A stretch of 64,000 nt of DNA, from positions 63,138,234 through 63,202,233 of the forward strand of contig OY743174.1 of NCBI GenBank assembly GCA_963555705.1, given 5' to 3'. A model generated the notes under the pieces. That model saw only the letters and a program-made list of their open reading frames with translations, was not told where the DNA came from and searched no databases. The stretch comes from Ligustrum vulgare. Lineage: Eukaryota; Streptophyta; Magnoliopsida; Lamiales; Oleaceae. Within the stretch, counting starts at the first letter, position 1. Each line of letters opens with the position of its first letter. Positions 1 through 9,249 of this stretch are shown one piece after another. The position numbers and the translations under genes were made by a program.

Positions 1-3000
1 GCCATGTATGAAGAAGAATATTGTGTACGAATTGTTCAGTCAAGTCTTGCATAATTATTGGTTCTTCATGAGCATCATGCAATCATACACATTTGTGACC
101 ATTTAAGCATTCAAGAGAAAATTGATGTTTTCAAGAAATGATCATGAATAATTAAGAATATCCCTATTTAGGTCATTGCATCAAGGGAGAAAGTTCCTAG
201 TTGGTCACGGGCTATGAGGTACCCTTCGGGGGGTAAGTATCTCACGAGGCACCCTTTGGGGGTAAGTGTCTTTTTTATATATATGCTAGCAAGCCCAAAG
301 AAAAGAAGGCCAAGTCTTTTGTACTTGGAAGCGTAAAAGCATGCCAACTATTTATGAATAGTGACCTTGTGTCGTAGGTACACATATGATGCGCGCGATA
401 CACGACCATAATATGGGAAGGGCCCCTAAAGTAAAAGACATGAAAGAAATACAAAGAGTGAAAATTCATCCTCATTCATGTCACTTTTTATAGAAGAAGA
501 AAGAAAGAAAGAGAAGAAAAAGAAAGGGGAAAAAAAGCATGAGAAAGTGAATAACGTTATCACTCATGTATATCACTCACTTCATGTATTACATTCATGT
601 CATAAATATGAAATTGATTAATTGAATGTAGTTATATGGAAGTAAATGTTGTGAAATGATTACAAATGATACGTTGAATTGATTATGATTTCTTTTACTA
701 TATGAGAATTGATGTTAAGATTAGTGATAAGTGTATTTTATACACTTATTTCTATTCTAAAAGTAGGATTTTATTTGTTTGTTTAAGAATATTTGCTATT
801 TATTTAGTTAATATTGTTTGTATTTCAGAAATAATCCAAAGTCGAGAAAACAAAGGAAATGAAGCAAAAACAAGTCATTTTGATGATAAAAGAGCTAAAA
901 TGTGAAAACCAAGAGTTGATGAAGTAAATCAAAAGGGTCAATTGGAAGAAAAGTCAAAGAAAGAACCAAATTGGAAGAAATTAGGAGTTCAAGGACTAAA
1001 GTATACAAATTAAAAGAAGAAGGACCAAATTGTAAATATTCAATAGTTGATTCGGATCAAGATAAGATATTTGAAGACTTTTAGGAGTCAATTGGATGCA
1101 ATTAGAAGGCAAAAAGGAATGAAATATGGTAAGAACATTACCATAAATTCATTTCAATCAAACAAGGTCTTCGGGCAGATTTTTAGTTAGACTTTGAAAC
1201 CTAATTTCGGGGCAATAAACGTTCGAATTGGAAAAATCCTATTTCAGGAAGAATTGTAGCCCTTTATGTTATATTTCTAACGGACTTTAAAGAACCTCAA
1301 TCGGATAAGCTAAATGAAAGATATGATCAAAATACTAAATGCTGTGCAATAAAAGGATGATGACCAAATTGCTGAAATTTAAAGAAGAAAACTGTAGTTG
1401 CCGGTATAACCGTGCGGCCGCACGGTTGAAAAAGCGTGCGGTCGCACGGCCAAAAAAATCAGCGACTGAAGGTTGGCTTTTCGAGGTTGCGATCGCACAC
1501 TTTTGAACCGTGCGGTCGCACGGTAGTCCCGACTGGGCCTCAGCTGGGCTTTTTACGCAAAACTCAGCAGTTTTCTCCTCAATTAACCTAATTTTCGGGG
1601 AAATCTATAAATACCAGACCTAAGGCACGAGATTAGGGGCTCCCAATCTTCATAATTCATGCTAAAACGCTGTCGAATTGGGAGTGGATCCATTGAAGGC
1701 CAAATTCAAGATTGAAGAACAAGGATCAAGAATATGAACGGGGTGACATCTTTTTATACTTCTTGTGATTTATTTTCGATCATGTATTTAGGCTAGGTTT
1801 TAATTGTTAGAATTGTGATGAAGCATTAATTTATTGATTCCATGTTTTGGCTTTATATTTATATTATGCAATTTATGAGATTGATGCAATTAATGATGTT
1901 TTTATTCTCATCTATGATTGTGGACGCATAATTATTGATGTTTGTGATAGATTTATATGTTCGAAAGAGTAGGAATTTATTAGACCTTGATTAATTGTCG
2001 CGAAGTCCGATAGGGGATAGAAATATACCCCTATACTTCGTGTTATCCTAAAAAGTGTTCATAATTCATTAATGCTTTTCTACATGTTTGGATTGGTCAT
2101 AGAAATATAGGCTCGTCTCTTGTAGGAAAATGTGTTTATGCATCGCTCGAAAGGGGACATAAATAAATATAGGAACACGAATTTTCAATACTCATACCTT
2201 ATTATTAAATGTTTAAGTCAAATACATGGTTGATATGTTTAATGTGGATTCATAATTCTAACATATTCATCTCATCGTTTTAACAAATCAAATTTTCTTA
2301 TTTTTTTTAGTTTAATTTTTAATTTATTTTTCAAAATCAAAATTTCTAAATCCTAAGCTTTTCTTGTTCCGATTAAGGTTTGTAGTCTAAAATAGGATTT
2401 AAAACAATCTCTGTGGGATCGATACTTGGACTCACGTCCACTTTATTATTTGCGCGACCCGTGCACTTGCGGATCGTTATCAATTAGAAAGTAGTAAAAG
2501 AAGCAAATGTAAGAGAATAAGTAAATGATGCTTGTATGATATCAATCTCCATGAACTTTGTTATCATGATTGAATTGAATATAATATTTAGAGTTGCTTG
2601 AGTTGGTTAGCAAACTAAGTCTGCTATTCGAATTGCTCAAATTATTACTTTAGGAAATGATGGAAGTTGAAGTTAACAGGTAAAGTGTATGATTTATATT
2701 CATTCATGAAAATGTTAAAGTTTGACAAGAAAATAATGAGAATGATAAATGCTTATATGACTTCATATACTTTATGTTGAAATTAACCTCTTATTACATG
2801 CATCAAGTTTTATTCACTGAACCATGTGGTTCATAATTGTTTCATATCTCTTTTTATAGGCAATGGATCATTAATTTCTTTATGTGTGGATTCCTCATGG
2901 AGAATGCCGATCGAGAATGAAGAGTACTAATTGGTTACCGAAGATAATGAGGGATTAAACTTCTCTATAGCTTGAACTAATTTTGGAATATAAATATTAT

Positions 3001-3359
3001 TCTCTTTATATTTATAAGTAAATTATTAGTCCGGGCTTAATTTTGAGATGTAAAGTGTATGAAAAGAATGGGCCTTATATTTTAAAGTTTCGCTTAAAGT
3101 TTTAAGTTTCACTCTTATGAAATATTGATATTGAAACTATTTTTACTCGTTTTTTATTAAAATGTTAGAATCAAAGTAAAGATAATAATCCTAAATGTGT
3201 AACAGGGTAAACAAGTTTAGAAATAATTTTTAGTAAATGTATTAAAACTGCCATGTTTCTGAAAACACCTGTAGTTACGTTTTCAGTTCATTTTATGTTA
3301 CTAGTAGCCATCAGTAGAATTGAAAGAAAAAAAAAGGCCTGAATTTTGGGGTCGTGACA
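1..3359 (+). mobile_element. Right part of an LTR (retrotransposon), interrupted by a solo LTR
   Basis: The block ends in GGGTCGTGACA at 3349-3359, a typical plant LTR end (LTRs of this kind start TGTCACGACCC), and the ORF-rich AT sequence starts immediately after it. The left end lies outside the window, so no target-site duplication can be checked. A younger solo LTR (725-2482) splits it. No coding frame is convincing; the short ORFs near 275-475 and 702-905 carry no recognisable domain. It could be one LTR or the 3' end of a larger element. Confidence 0.4.
725..2482 (+). mobile_element. Solo LTR, Tat/Athila-type Ty3-gypsy family, 5-bp TSD ATTAG
   Basis: The LTR begins TGATAAGTGTATTTTATACA and ends GGATCGTTATCA, with inverted termini TGATAA/TTATCA. 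It is flanked by ATTAG at 720-724 and ATTAG at 2483-2487, a perfect 5-bp target-site duplication, so it is a complete solo LTR left by LTR-LTR recombination. The 3' block (cold-spot 'GGGATCGATACTTGGACTC', then 'GCGACCCGTGCACTTGCGG') is shared with the LTRs at 23835-25495, 21518-23195 (reverse) and 59998-61882 (reverse). A GC-rich palindromic block (GTGCGGCCGCAC, GTGCGGTCGCAC) lies at about 1410-1525. Family assignment comes from the linked integrase at 63649-64000. Confidence 0.85.
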
Positions 3360-3545
3360 AACATACAAGGGTAATCAAAATTTGTACCGAGGAAGAAGAT
3401 GATTCACCTTTTTTACCAAAAGAAGACGAATATAAAACTACTGTCAAAGTTATATATGAACTCTAAGAATGTGATTGTTATTACATTTCATCTAGAGATC
3501 ATGTATACCTACAATTGATCGTTACTTAGGGAGGAGATCCCCATC

Positions 3546-3941
3546 ATGACAAAAATGACAGCTGATTATGGATTTTTGAATCGTATCTATCCAGGAAAAG
3601 ATCTGAAAGAAATTGAAAAATTTGATGATATACTAAAAGGAGAGATTTCAAAGTTTGCTCAAGGAAGACCTATATATTTGAAATTTTATTCAATCAGTCC
3701 TGAAATTGATGGAAGGATATATTATCTTGCAGAGCATATTATCACAATTGGATATGTTGCTCGAAATCTCCAAATTGAAGTTGGAAAAAATACCAGGCCA
3801 GTACCAAATATTATAAGATCATGGTTTATATCTCGAATGGTATTGGGAATTAAGGTTCTCTACAACATTGCCAAAAACTTGTATGATAAAAAATTCAAGT
3901 GCATATGTCAGTATAATGGATGGACCCTCCTCACTAATTGA
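3546..3941 (+). CDS. ORF of 131 aa, unrecognised, pararetrovirus-like block
   Basis: This is the longest frame in the left half of the A-rich block. The product is basic and mostly alpha/beta-like, with no transmembrane segment or known catalytic motif. The reading frame looks coding because hydrophobic and charged positions alternate regularly and it is followed at once by an apparently regulatory gap. Upstream, 3362-3460 reads as an acidic peptide in another frame that ends in a stop, so this ORF may be the C-terminal part of a larger protein broken by frameshifts. Function unknown. In caulimovirids an ORF just before the main promoter is usually the end of the polyprotein or a late accessory protein; that placement is inference. 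Confidence 0.4.
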   Translation: MTKMTADYGFLNRIYPGKDLKEIEKFDDILKGEISKFAQGRPIYLKFYSISPEIDGRIYYLAEHIITIGYVARNLQIEVGKNTRPVPNIIRSWFISRMVLGIKVLYNIAKNLYDKKFKCICQYNGWTLLTN

Positions 3942-4270
3942 GGAAAAGAAAAGTCAACATCTTGAAAGAATACAACAAGAAGTTTGACACCCATCAAATC
4001 TATGGAACCTTTGCTACTTTACAAGAGGCGTGTATAGCCAGAAATTGCCCCATATGCCAACAAAATTGATGGACAACTGGTATCTACTCTATTAAAGGAG
4101 AGTGAAATGTGGCAAAAAATAGACAGCCCAACGTAAGGGCCATGTGAGAAAAGAAAAAATAGAGGACAGATGTGTCCTTGTAATAATCAATAAAGGGACA
4201 AGTGTGTCCTTATGTGTCCTTGTAATGTCCTTGTAATATTAATATAAAGCTGAGAAATTATTAGGTCAAT

Positions 4271-4315
4271 GATGTAAGTAGTGATGTAATTGTGTCCAAT
4301 GAAATATTATAAATA
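4271..4315 (+). promoter_or_regulatory. Candidate promoter: GATGTAA repeats, CCAAT, TATAAATA
   Basis: TATAAATA at 4308-4315 follows two GATGTAA direct repeats at 4271-4277 and 4282-4288 (as-1-like spacing) and a CCAAT at 4296-4300. It lies in the gap between the 131-aa ORF and the downstream ORF series. The position matches that of a pararetrovirus major promoter, with an untranslated leader of about 450 nt to the ATG at 4767. An AATAAA-like string near 4188-4193 lies upstream. Activity is not demonstrable from sequence. Confidence 0.4.
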
Positions 4316-4766
4316 GAGGCCTCCGGGCTAGTTGAAAGGCAGATATCACTGGAGCACTCAGTTTGTGAGAAAGCAAAAAATCTTCTGTCTTTTAAAAATT
4401 CTCATACCAATCTTGTTTCAATCTTCATATTATCAAAAAAATCTCAATCTACTTATCAAATTATGATGAGTTTCTAAATTCTTGTCTTCTAAATCCTATT
4501 TCCAAAAAGAAGATATATTATTAAGAAAACTCCCTACACTCTATCCTAAACTATTTTCCATCTAAAAGGTTATACAGTGAAGGCATCCAGGTTTAGCTAA
4601 TAACCCGTAAAGGCAGGAGGCCATTGAAGGATGTGGAGCAGAAGCCTATAAGCCTGAAGGTCACTAACAAAAGGAGGAAAATACAAAGGTACTGAGAACG
4701 GAAAAAAATGTTAGTATTTTTAATATATCAATCTTTGAGGAATTAGGAGGAAGAAGAACTTTTAAC

Positions 4767-5114
4767 ATGACAGAATTCAGAATTCTTAAATTTAATTATC
4801 AAAACAGTCCTTATAAGGATGAATATCATAGTATAATTGAACCTTTATTTATGCATAAACAGTTTACTAGATCCAATAATGAAATAAAAAAGTTATATCA
4901 TCTTTATATGCCATGTTTGTCAGTTATCTTTCCAACATTAAAAAGATTATTAGGATTAACAAAATCAATTATTTATTTCTGGCTTGATAGTGATAATACT
5001 GAAATAAATAATGAATTATATTTAGGATATGTGTTTACCAGCGATAATGATTATGATCCTATAATAGATTATGACAATTATGAAAGAGATGAATCTTTCT
5101 TTACCAATTTTTGA
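4767..5114 (+). CDS. ORF of 115 aa, unrecognised, first ORF after the leader
   Basis: This is the first substantial ORF downstream of the TATAAATA box. The N-terminal half is basic and mixed, residues about 50-75 are hydrophobic, and the C-terminal third is strongly acidic (Asp/Glu/Asn/Tyr-rich). Its last 44 nt overlap the next ORF, which starts at 5071 in another frame, as in compact viral polycistrons. No family recognised. A virion-associated or ORF1-like protein is possible only by position. Confidence 0.38.
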   Translation: MTEFRILKFNYQNSPYKDEYHSIIEPLFMHKQFTRSNNEIKKLYHLYMPCLSVIFPTLKRLLGLTKSIIYFWLDSDNTEINNELYLGYVFTSDNDYDPIIDYDNYERDESFFTNF

Positions 5115-5507
5115 AAATATTAATATCATGAATGAAAGCAATTATATCATGAAAAAACCTAGATCTAAGAGAGGTCCATACAAAGTTAAAAAGAATATCA
5201 AAAGTAAAAAAAAGGTATTGAATATTAGAATGAAATTGATAAAATATGATACCAAGAACAACTTTATGCATCACAAGAGATATTAAAAAGTTTTAAAGAA
5301 AATTTAATAGAAAATTTTGCTAGAGGTACTGTACGATCTATAATAATACAAAATATTTAAGATATAATTGATAAATTAGAAAAGAAAAAGAAAAATATTT
5401 CAAAATATAATATACCATTTGAACCAAACATAGATATCATGACTGACATAGATATTATCAATTCTCAAACACTGATAGAATTTGAAAGATTACTTGAAAC
5501 TTTATAA
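5071..5507 (+). pseudogene. Broken ORF, basic N terminus, frameshift and internal stop
   Basis: The open start (5071-5286, 71 codons) carries a Lys/Arg-rich segment at residues 28-50. The coding character then jumps frame at about 5245-5250 and continues to the TAA at 5505-5507, with one in-frame TAA at 5358-5360. The protein would be about 145 residues with a basic, possibly nucleic-acid-binding N-terminal part and a helical, Lys/Glu-rich rest. The frameshift and stop show it is not expressed intact. Family not recognised. Confidence 0.4.
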
Positions 5508-5529
5508 ATTATTTATCTCTGTGTTTATA

Positions 5530-5748
5530 ATGTCTGGATATACTATTGAAAGGTTAGACAATTTGTTAGAAAGAATAATTAAAAAAATAGATAACATTAT
5601 ATCTCAATTAATAGATATGGATGAATCATCTGAACAATATTATATACTTTCAGAAAATTATGATCAATACATTATAGATTATTCCGATATATTAGAGCTT
5701 AAAATAGATTTAGAAAATAAAATAATGACAAATACAGTCCAAACCTAA
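5530..5748 (+). CDS. Small ORF of 72 aa, copy 1 of a tandem pair
   Basis: The ATG at 5530 begins a peptide starting MSGYTIERLDNLLE that is rich in Ile, Asp, Glu and Lys and looks like an amphipathic helix or coiled coil. An upstream ATG in the same frame (5482) exists, but the matching start of the second copy at 5748 supports 5530. Its TAA (5746-5748) overlaps the ATG of the next ORF (TAATG), suggesting termination-reinitiation. Function unknown; small coiled-coil ORFs before the polyprotein occur in several caulimovirid genera. Confidence 0.42.
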   Translation: MSGYTIERLDNLLERIIKKIDNIISQLIDMDESSEQYYILSENYDQYIIDYSDILELKIDLENKIMTNTVQT

Positions 5749-5969
5749 TGTCATGATATACAATAGAAGGACTAGATAACCTTTTAGAAAAATTGAAAAA
5801 TAAAATTGAAGATATTAATCATCAAATGGAAAATAAAAATATATCTTCTGAAGAATATAATAAACTTTTATAAAAATACGAATAATATATTGCAAATTAT
5901 TGTATTTTACTAGATCAAAGAATGGATTTATACCAGAAAACTTTGTATAATAATTTACCAACCCAATAA
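5748..5969 (+). pseudogene. Diverged tandem duplicate of the preceding small ORF, with stops
   Basis: Read from the ATG at 5748, this frame aligns along its whole length with the preceding ORF: start MS, then YTIE.LDNLLE, then a Lys/Glu/Ile helix. It has nearly the same size (73 codons against 72 residues). It contains three in-frame stops: TGA at codon 3 (5754-5756) and two in its second half. The pair therefore arose by in-line duplication of a small ORF, and this copy is dead. It ends at TAA 5967-5969, three bases before the next ATG. Confidence 0.5.
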
Positions 5970-5972
5970 TCT

Positions 5973-6386
5973 ATGGCTTATTCACAAGCATCAACTTCTA
6001 ATAACTGTGGTCATAAACTATATTTAGAAAATAAAGAAATTTCATTTTTATTAGCAGTTGTTGAAAAATCTAAAAATATACATTTTGTTGGACAATCTAA
6101 ATTAAAAGAAATATACAAAGATATTGACTATGCTATCCTAAATAGAATAGAATTTAATTATGTTAAAACAACAAAGAATATAAATACAGTTCATAAAATT
6201 ATAGAAGAATACGAAGATATAGAAAAAGAAGTTGCAGAAGAAATAACATTAGGATATATAACTAAAATAGAACATCCTAAATTTTTTGAAAAATTAACAC
6301 AATATAGAACATTTTTAGAAGAATTTAAAATATTAAAAAATATAAATATAATAAGATGGATCAAGCCCACATTATTTGACTTTTGA
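5973..6386 (+). CDS. ORF of 137 aa, unrecognised, last ORF of the A-rich block
   Basis: An intact frame starts three bases after the previous stop. The product is mixed charged and helical, with a Glu-rich central stretch (about residues 75-90) and no signal peptide, membrane segment or metal-binding motif. The coding character ends abruptly at the TGA (6384-6386), after which the sequence loses its A-rich ORF structure. In the pararetrovirus reading this would be the N-terminal part of a larger ORF or a separate accessory protein. Not identified. Confidence 0.4.
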   Translation: MAYSQASTSNNCGHKLYLENKEISFLLAVVEKSKNIHFVGQSKLKEIYKDIDYAILNRIEFNYVKTTKNINTVHKIIEEYEDIEKEVAEEITLGYITKIEHPKFFEKLTQYRTFLEEFKILKNINIIRWIKPTLFDF

Positions 6387-7003
6387 ACTAAATTTCAACC
6401 ATCAATTCTTCAAAGATCACTGATGAAATTCGTGCTTCATAAGTTGATACAAGTTGTAATTTACTTGGATGATAATTGTTGAAATGGATTCAGCCACCAC
6501 TGGATTTGACAGCAGTAGAATCCATTAAGGGATGAAAAGAAGAGATTATGGAATCCAAGAATAAGATGATGTTAATTCCCAGAGATTTGTCAACTAATTA
6601 AAGAGAAGAATATATTTGAGGATTGACACGTAACAGAAATCAAAATCTTATTTGATTTGCTGCCAGAATCAAAATAGTATGGTTGGTTGGACATAGTTAA
6701 AGAAGGGATGTCTATCATATAATATAAGTGATTATGTTCAACTGATCAAATACCCTTTGTATGTATAGACAAAGGGAATGGAGAATGTTTATTGATTTAC
6801 ACTTCTCTACCAAAAATAAAAATCAAATTTGGAGATGTTTCTATAATAGTATATATGTTTTGGAACAATTCAAATAGCAAAAGAGATTCATGGGTGGTTC
6901 TCTTCTCTTGCACATAATAAGTGATACATAAAAATTACAAAAAACTCTTAAGATACCAAGATCTTAAAATATCCAAAAAAAAGAAAATCATTTGGAATCA
7001 ATG
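6387..7003. other. Intergenic, 3' flank of the transporter gene
   Basis: AT-rich, without an ORF. It contains the transcription-termination side of the minus-strand transporter gene and possibly more of the preceding element; no terminal repeat or target duplication was found to mark the boundary. Confidence 0.4.
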
Positions 7004-9149
7004 TCAGACTTTGTTCGGTGGGAGGGGCAAATTAATAGCAAGTGAAGGGCATTTGTCAACATCAGCATCTCCACTTGGTTCAGAATTTCCAGCAGTTACC
7101 AGTTTTATGTTGCCATTTCCATGTGTATGAATATTATTATTCTTTATGGCTTCTGGAATTTCATTCATTTTCTTGTTCTCTTTTTCTTCCTTGTACTTGC
7201 CCCAAAGAACTGAGTAGAGGCCAATCACAATTATAATGGAACCAATCACACTGTTCATCATCCACATAAAAGTTGGATTAGTATTCTTTCTGATAATAAT
7301 TTGATGAAAGTCCATAGATAGTTTGAAGTATTTTTCGAGGCGAGTTTAGTAAGCAGTACTAGACAACTGTTTAGGATTGTCTAGTCCAGCAAACCGAACT
7401 TGAGTGTGTGATGGGGAGAGAAATTACCCTCCAAGATAGATTTTTTCTGCTAGAATAAATGAGCCCATGATAGCTACAATGATCATCATCAAGGGGCTAA
7501 AAGCAGTGGCAAAAACTGGCCCTTTTGTCTTCATCACAATTCCTTGGACGTAGTATGAAATGCTAGACGTCACGATTCCCTGTGTATATTTCGATTCATT
7601 AGAAATATAATCCTCCGTTTGGTAACTTGTTTATAAACAGATTTGCTTATTTTAGAGAGAGTGAGAGAGAGTTACAGCATATGCTGCAGCAAGTAGATTC
7701 ATGTCCCAGCCAATTTGCCACATTGAAGTCTTATGTTCCATTACAAAAGTAACAGCAATAGCTTGTATGGTTCCCATGAAGCACACCATTGAGGTGAGTG
7801 AGAGCTGATGATTCGAGTACGTTCTCAGCGCAACTTTCTGTTTAAGTATCCCTTCAATTCGTTAGATAACCACCTCATCTAAAAGTTTAACTTAAGCCCC
7901 TGTTTGGTTGGTTCTGATTAAAATATGACTTTAATTTTAAGTTAAATCAACAATTATTTTTAACCACTCATTTTATAGAATCCACAATTTTGCAATTACA
8001 TATTTAATCAACTTCTATCAAAATTTACTAAAAGTGTGATTTCAATCTCCACCAAACAGGGGCTAATTATTTATATGCCTTCATAAATTGTCAAATACTT
8101 GCCTGTAGAATGAATAAAGATGCCCATGCAAGGGTGGCAATAATGAGCAGAATGCATCCAATAAACCAGTCCCTGTCACTGGTTTCTTTAGAAGTGGCAC
8201 TAGATCCTCGAGGGTGGACATGTTTGGACCAAACCATCTCAACAATTGGTCCTTTGTATAAGGTCATTAACATGGCTCCAGCCACAGTTACAATTGTTCC
8301 TACTACTTTTGCTTGGTATATAACCTTCTTTATGTCTACTTTTTCCATCCTTTCATGTTCAAGAAATTTATAACATTAACTAATGATCGATCTTTGAAAA
8401 ATTATATGTACTTTTTTTTTCAGAATGAAATGAAATTCAGTGCAAACCTGAATATAAATGCCATGACAAATGTCAAGGCAGGAAGCATGTTGCTCATTGC
8501 ACAAGAAAATGTTGGGGAGGTTAACTTCAACCCCGCGTAATAGAAGTTCTGATCGATGACGGGCCTATAAGTAAAGGGAAGTGAAATAACAAAAATAATT
8601 AGTTAAAGGAAATGAAGAAATTAATGAAAAGAATTGTCCAAGCATAAGAACAAGAAAGGGACTAACCCAAGAAGGCCAAGAACAAAAATTTGCATGAATA
8701 TTGGGAATGTTATCTTCGGCTGATTTCTCCTGCAATATGAAATAAAGGGAGTTATCAAAACGATGTTTACTATGCAGGATTGGACAAAAATAAAATGGTT
8801 TTGTTACATGTACATATGTACACGTGATGCAGAGATATATGATTAGATCTGAATTTCTTCAATCAAATAAAAAAAAAAAAAATCCTCCCTCTCTTTTTGA
8901 TACTTTCAAGGTATATAAACCATTATGTACAAGTAACATTATTTACCTCTCAAAAAATAAAGCGAAAGGGGCGATAACAGCCGTTGCAATGGCGTGACGG
9001 TAAACCACCAACACATAGTGGCTCATCCCACCATTAAGAGAAATCTTAGTTATAATGTTCATCCCTGCATAACCAAACTGAAGAGACATCATAGCCAGAT
9101 AAGGCTTGCTGTTCTTGAAAAATCCCTCACAGCACATTTTACTCTTCAT
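7004..9149 (-). CDS. WAT1-related protein (nodulin MtN21/EamA-type transporter), 7 exons
   Basis: Exons on the minus strand: 9149-8947, 8729-8667, 8564-8448, 8349-8103, 7837-7676, 7579-7428, 7250-7004. All phases join, giving 1191 nt and 396 aa, close to the usual length of the family. The protein begins with KPYLAMMSLQFGYAGMNIITK, the first EamA membrane helix, and then has RHAIATAVIAPFALFFER, the Q-NFYYAGL--TSPTFSCAMSN--PA motif, LRTYSNHQLSLTS, the second EamA repeat (GIVTSSISYYVQG...KGPVFATAFSPLMMIIVA) and the closing helix VIGSIIIVIGLYSVLWGKYKE. These are diagnostic of the plant drug/metabolite exporters related to WAT1 (tonoplast or plasma membrane; auxin, amino-acid or metabolite export), with ten predicted membrane helices. 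The substrate cannot be told. The fourth intron has a GC donor (CAG|GCAAGT) and contains a MITE. Looks intact. Confidence 0.93.
7896..8063. mobile_element. PIF/Harbinger-like MITE in intron 4 of the transporter gene
   Basis: The element starts GCCCCTGTTTGGTTGG and ends CCACCAAACAGGGGC, forming terminal inverted repeats, and is flanked by TAA on both sides (7893-7895 and 8064-8066). Length 168 bp. The interior keeps the family signature (a block reading 'ATCAACTTCTATCAAAATTTACT'-like sequence, split here by mismatches) also seen at 29349-29521, 38733-38896 and 52345-52506. Non-coding. Confidence 0.8.
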
Positions 9150-9233
9150 TTTGTTACAAAGTGAAGTGAGGGAAATATGTTGAAGTGCAAGGGGGAGTTA
9201 GTATTCTTACTTAAAATTCCTTTGGCAACATCT

Positions 9234-9243
9234 ATTATATATA
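9234..9243 (-). promoter_or_regulatory. TATA box of the transporter gene
   Basis: On the minus strand the sequence reads TATATATAAT about 85-95 bp upstream of the ATG at 9149, the expected distance for a TATA element plus a short 5' UTR. Confidence 0.5.
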
Positions 9244-9249
9244 CAAGAA

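Larger units (their letters stand above)
3360..6390 (+). mobile_element. Possible endogenous pararetrovirus (caulimovirid-like) relic
   Basis: This is a roughly 3-kb block of strongly A-rich plus-strand sequence holding at least six short ORFs packed head to tail, with a TATA-containing intergenic region at about 3945-4765. Two junctions overlap in the stop-start style used by polycistronic plant pararetroviruses (TAATG at 5746-5750; ORFs overlapping at 5071-5114). Several frames carry stops or frameshifts, so this is a dead copy. No reverse transcriptase, protease or coat zinc finger is present in the window, and none of the ORFs is recognised with certainty, so the assignment rests on layout and composition. 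Confidence 0.42.

Noticed and set aside
6921..7236. Plus-strand ORFs of 69 and 64 aa
   Set aside because: Antisense shadows of the last exon of the WAT1-like gene.
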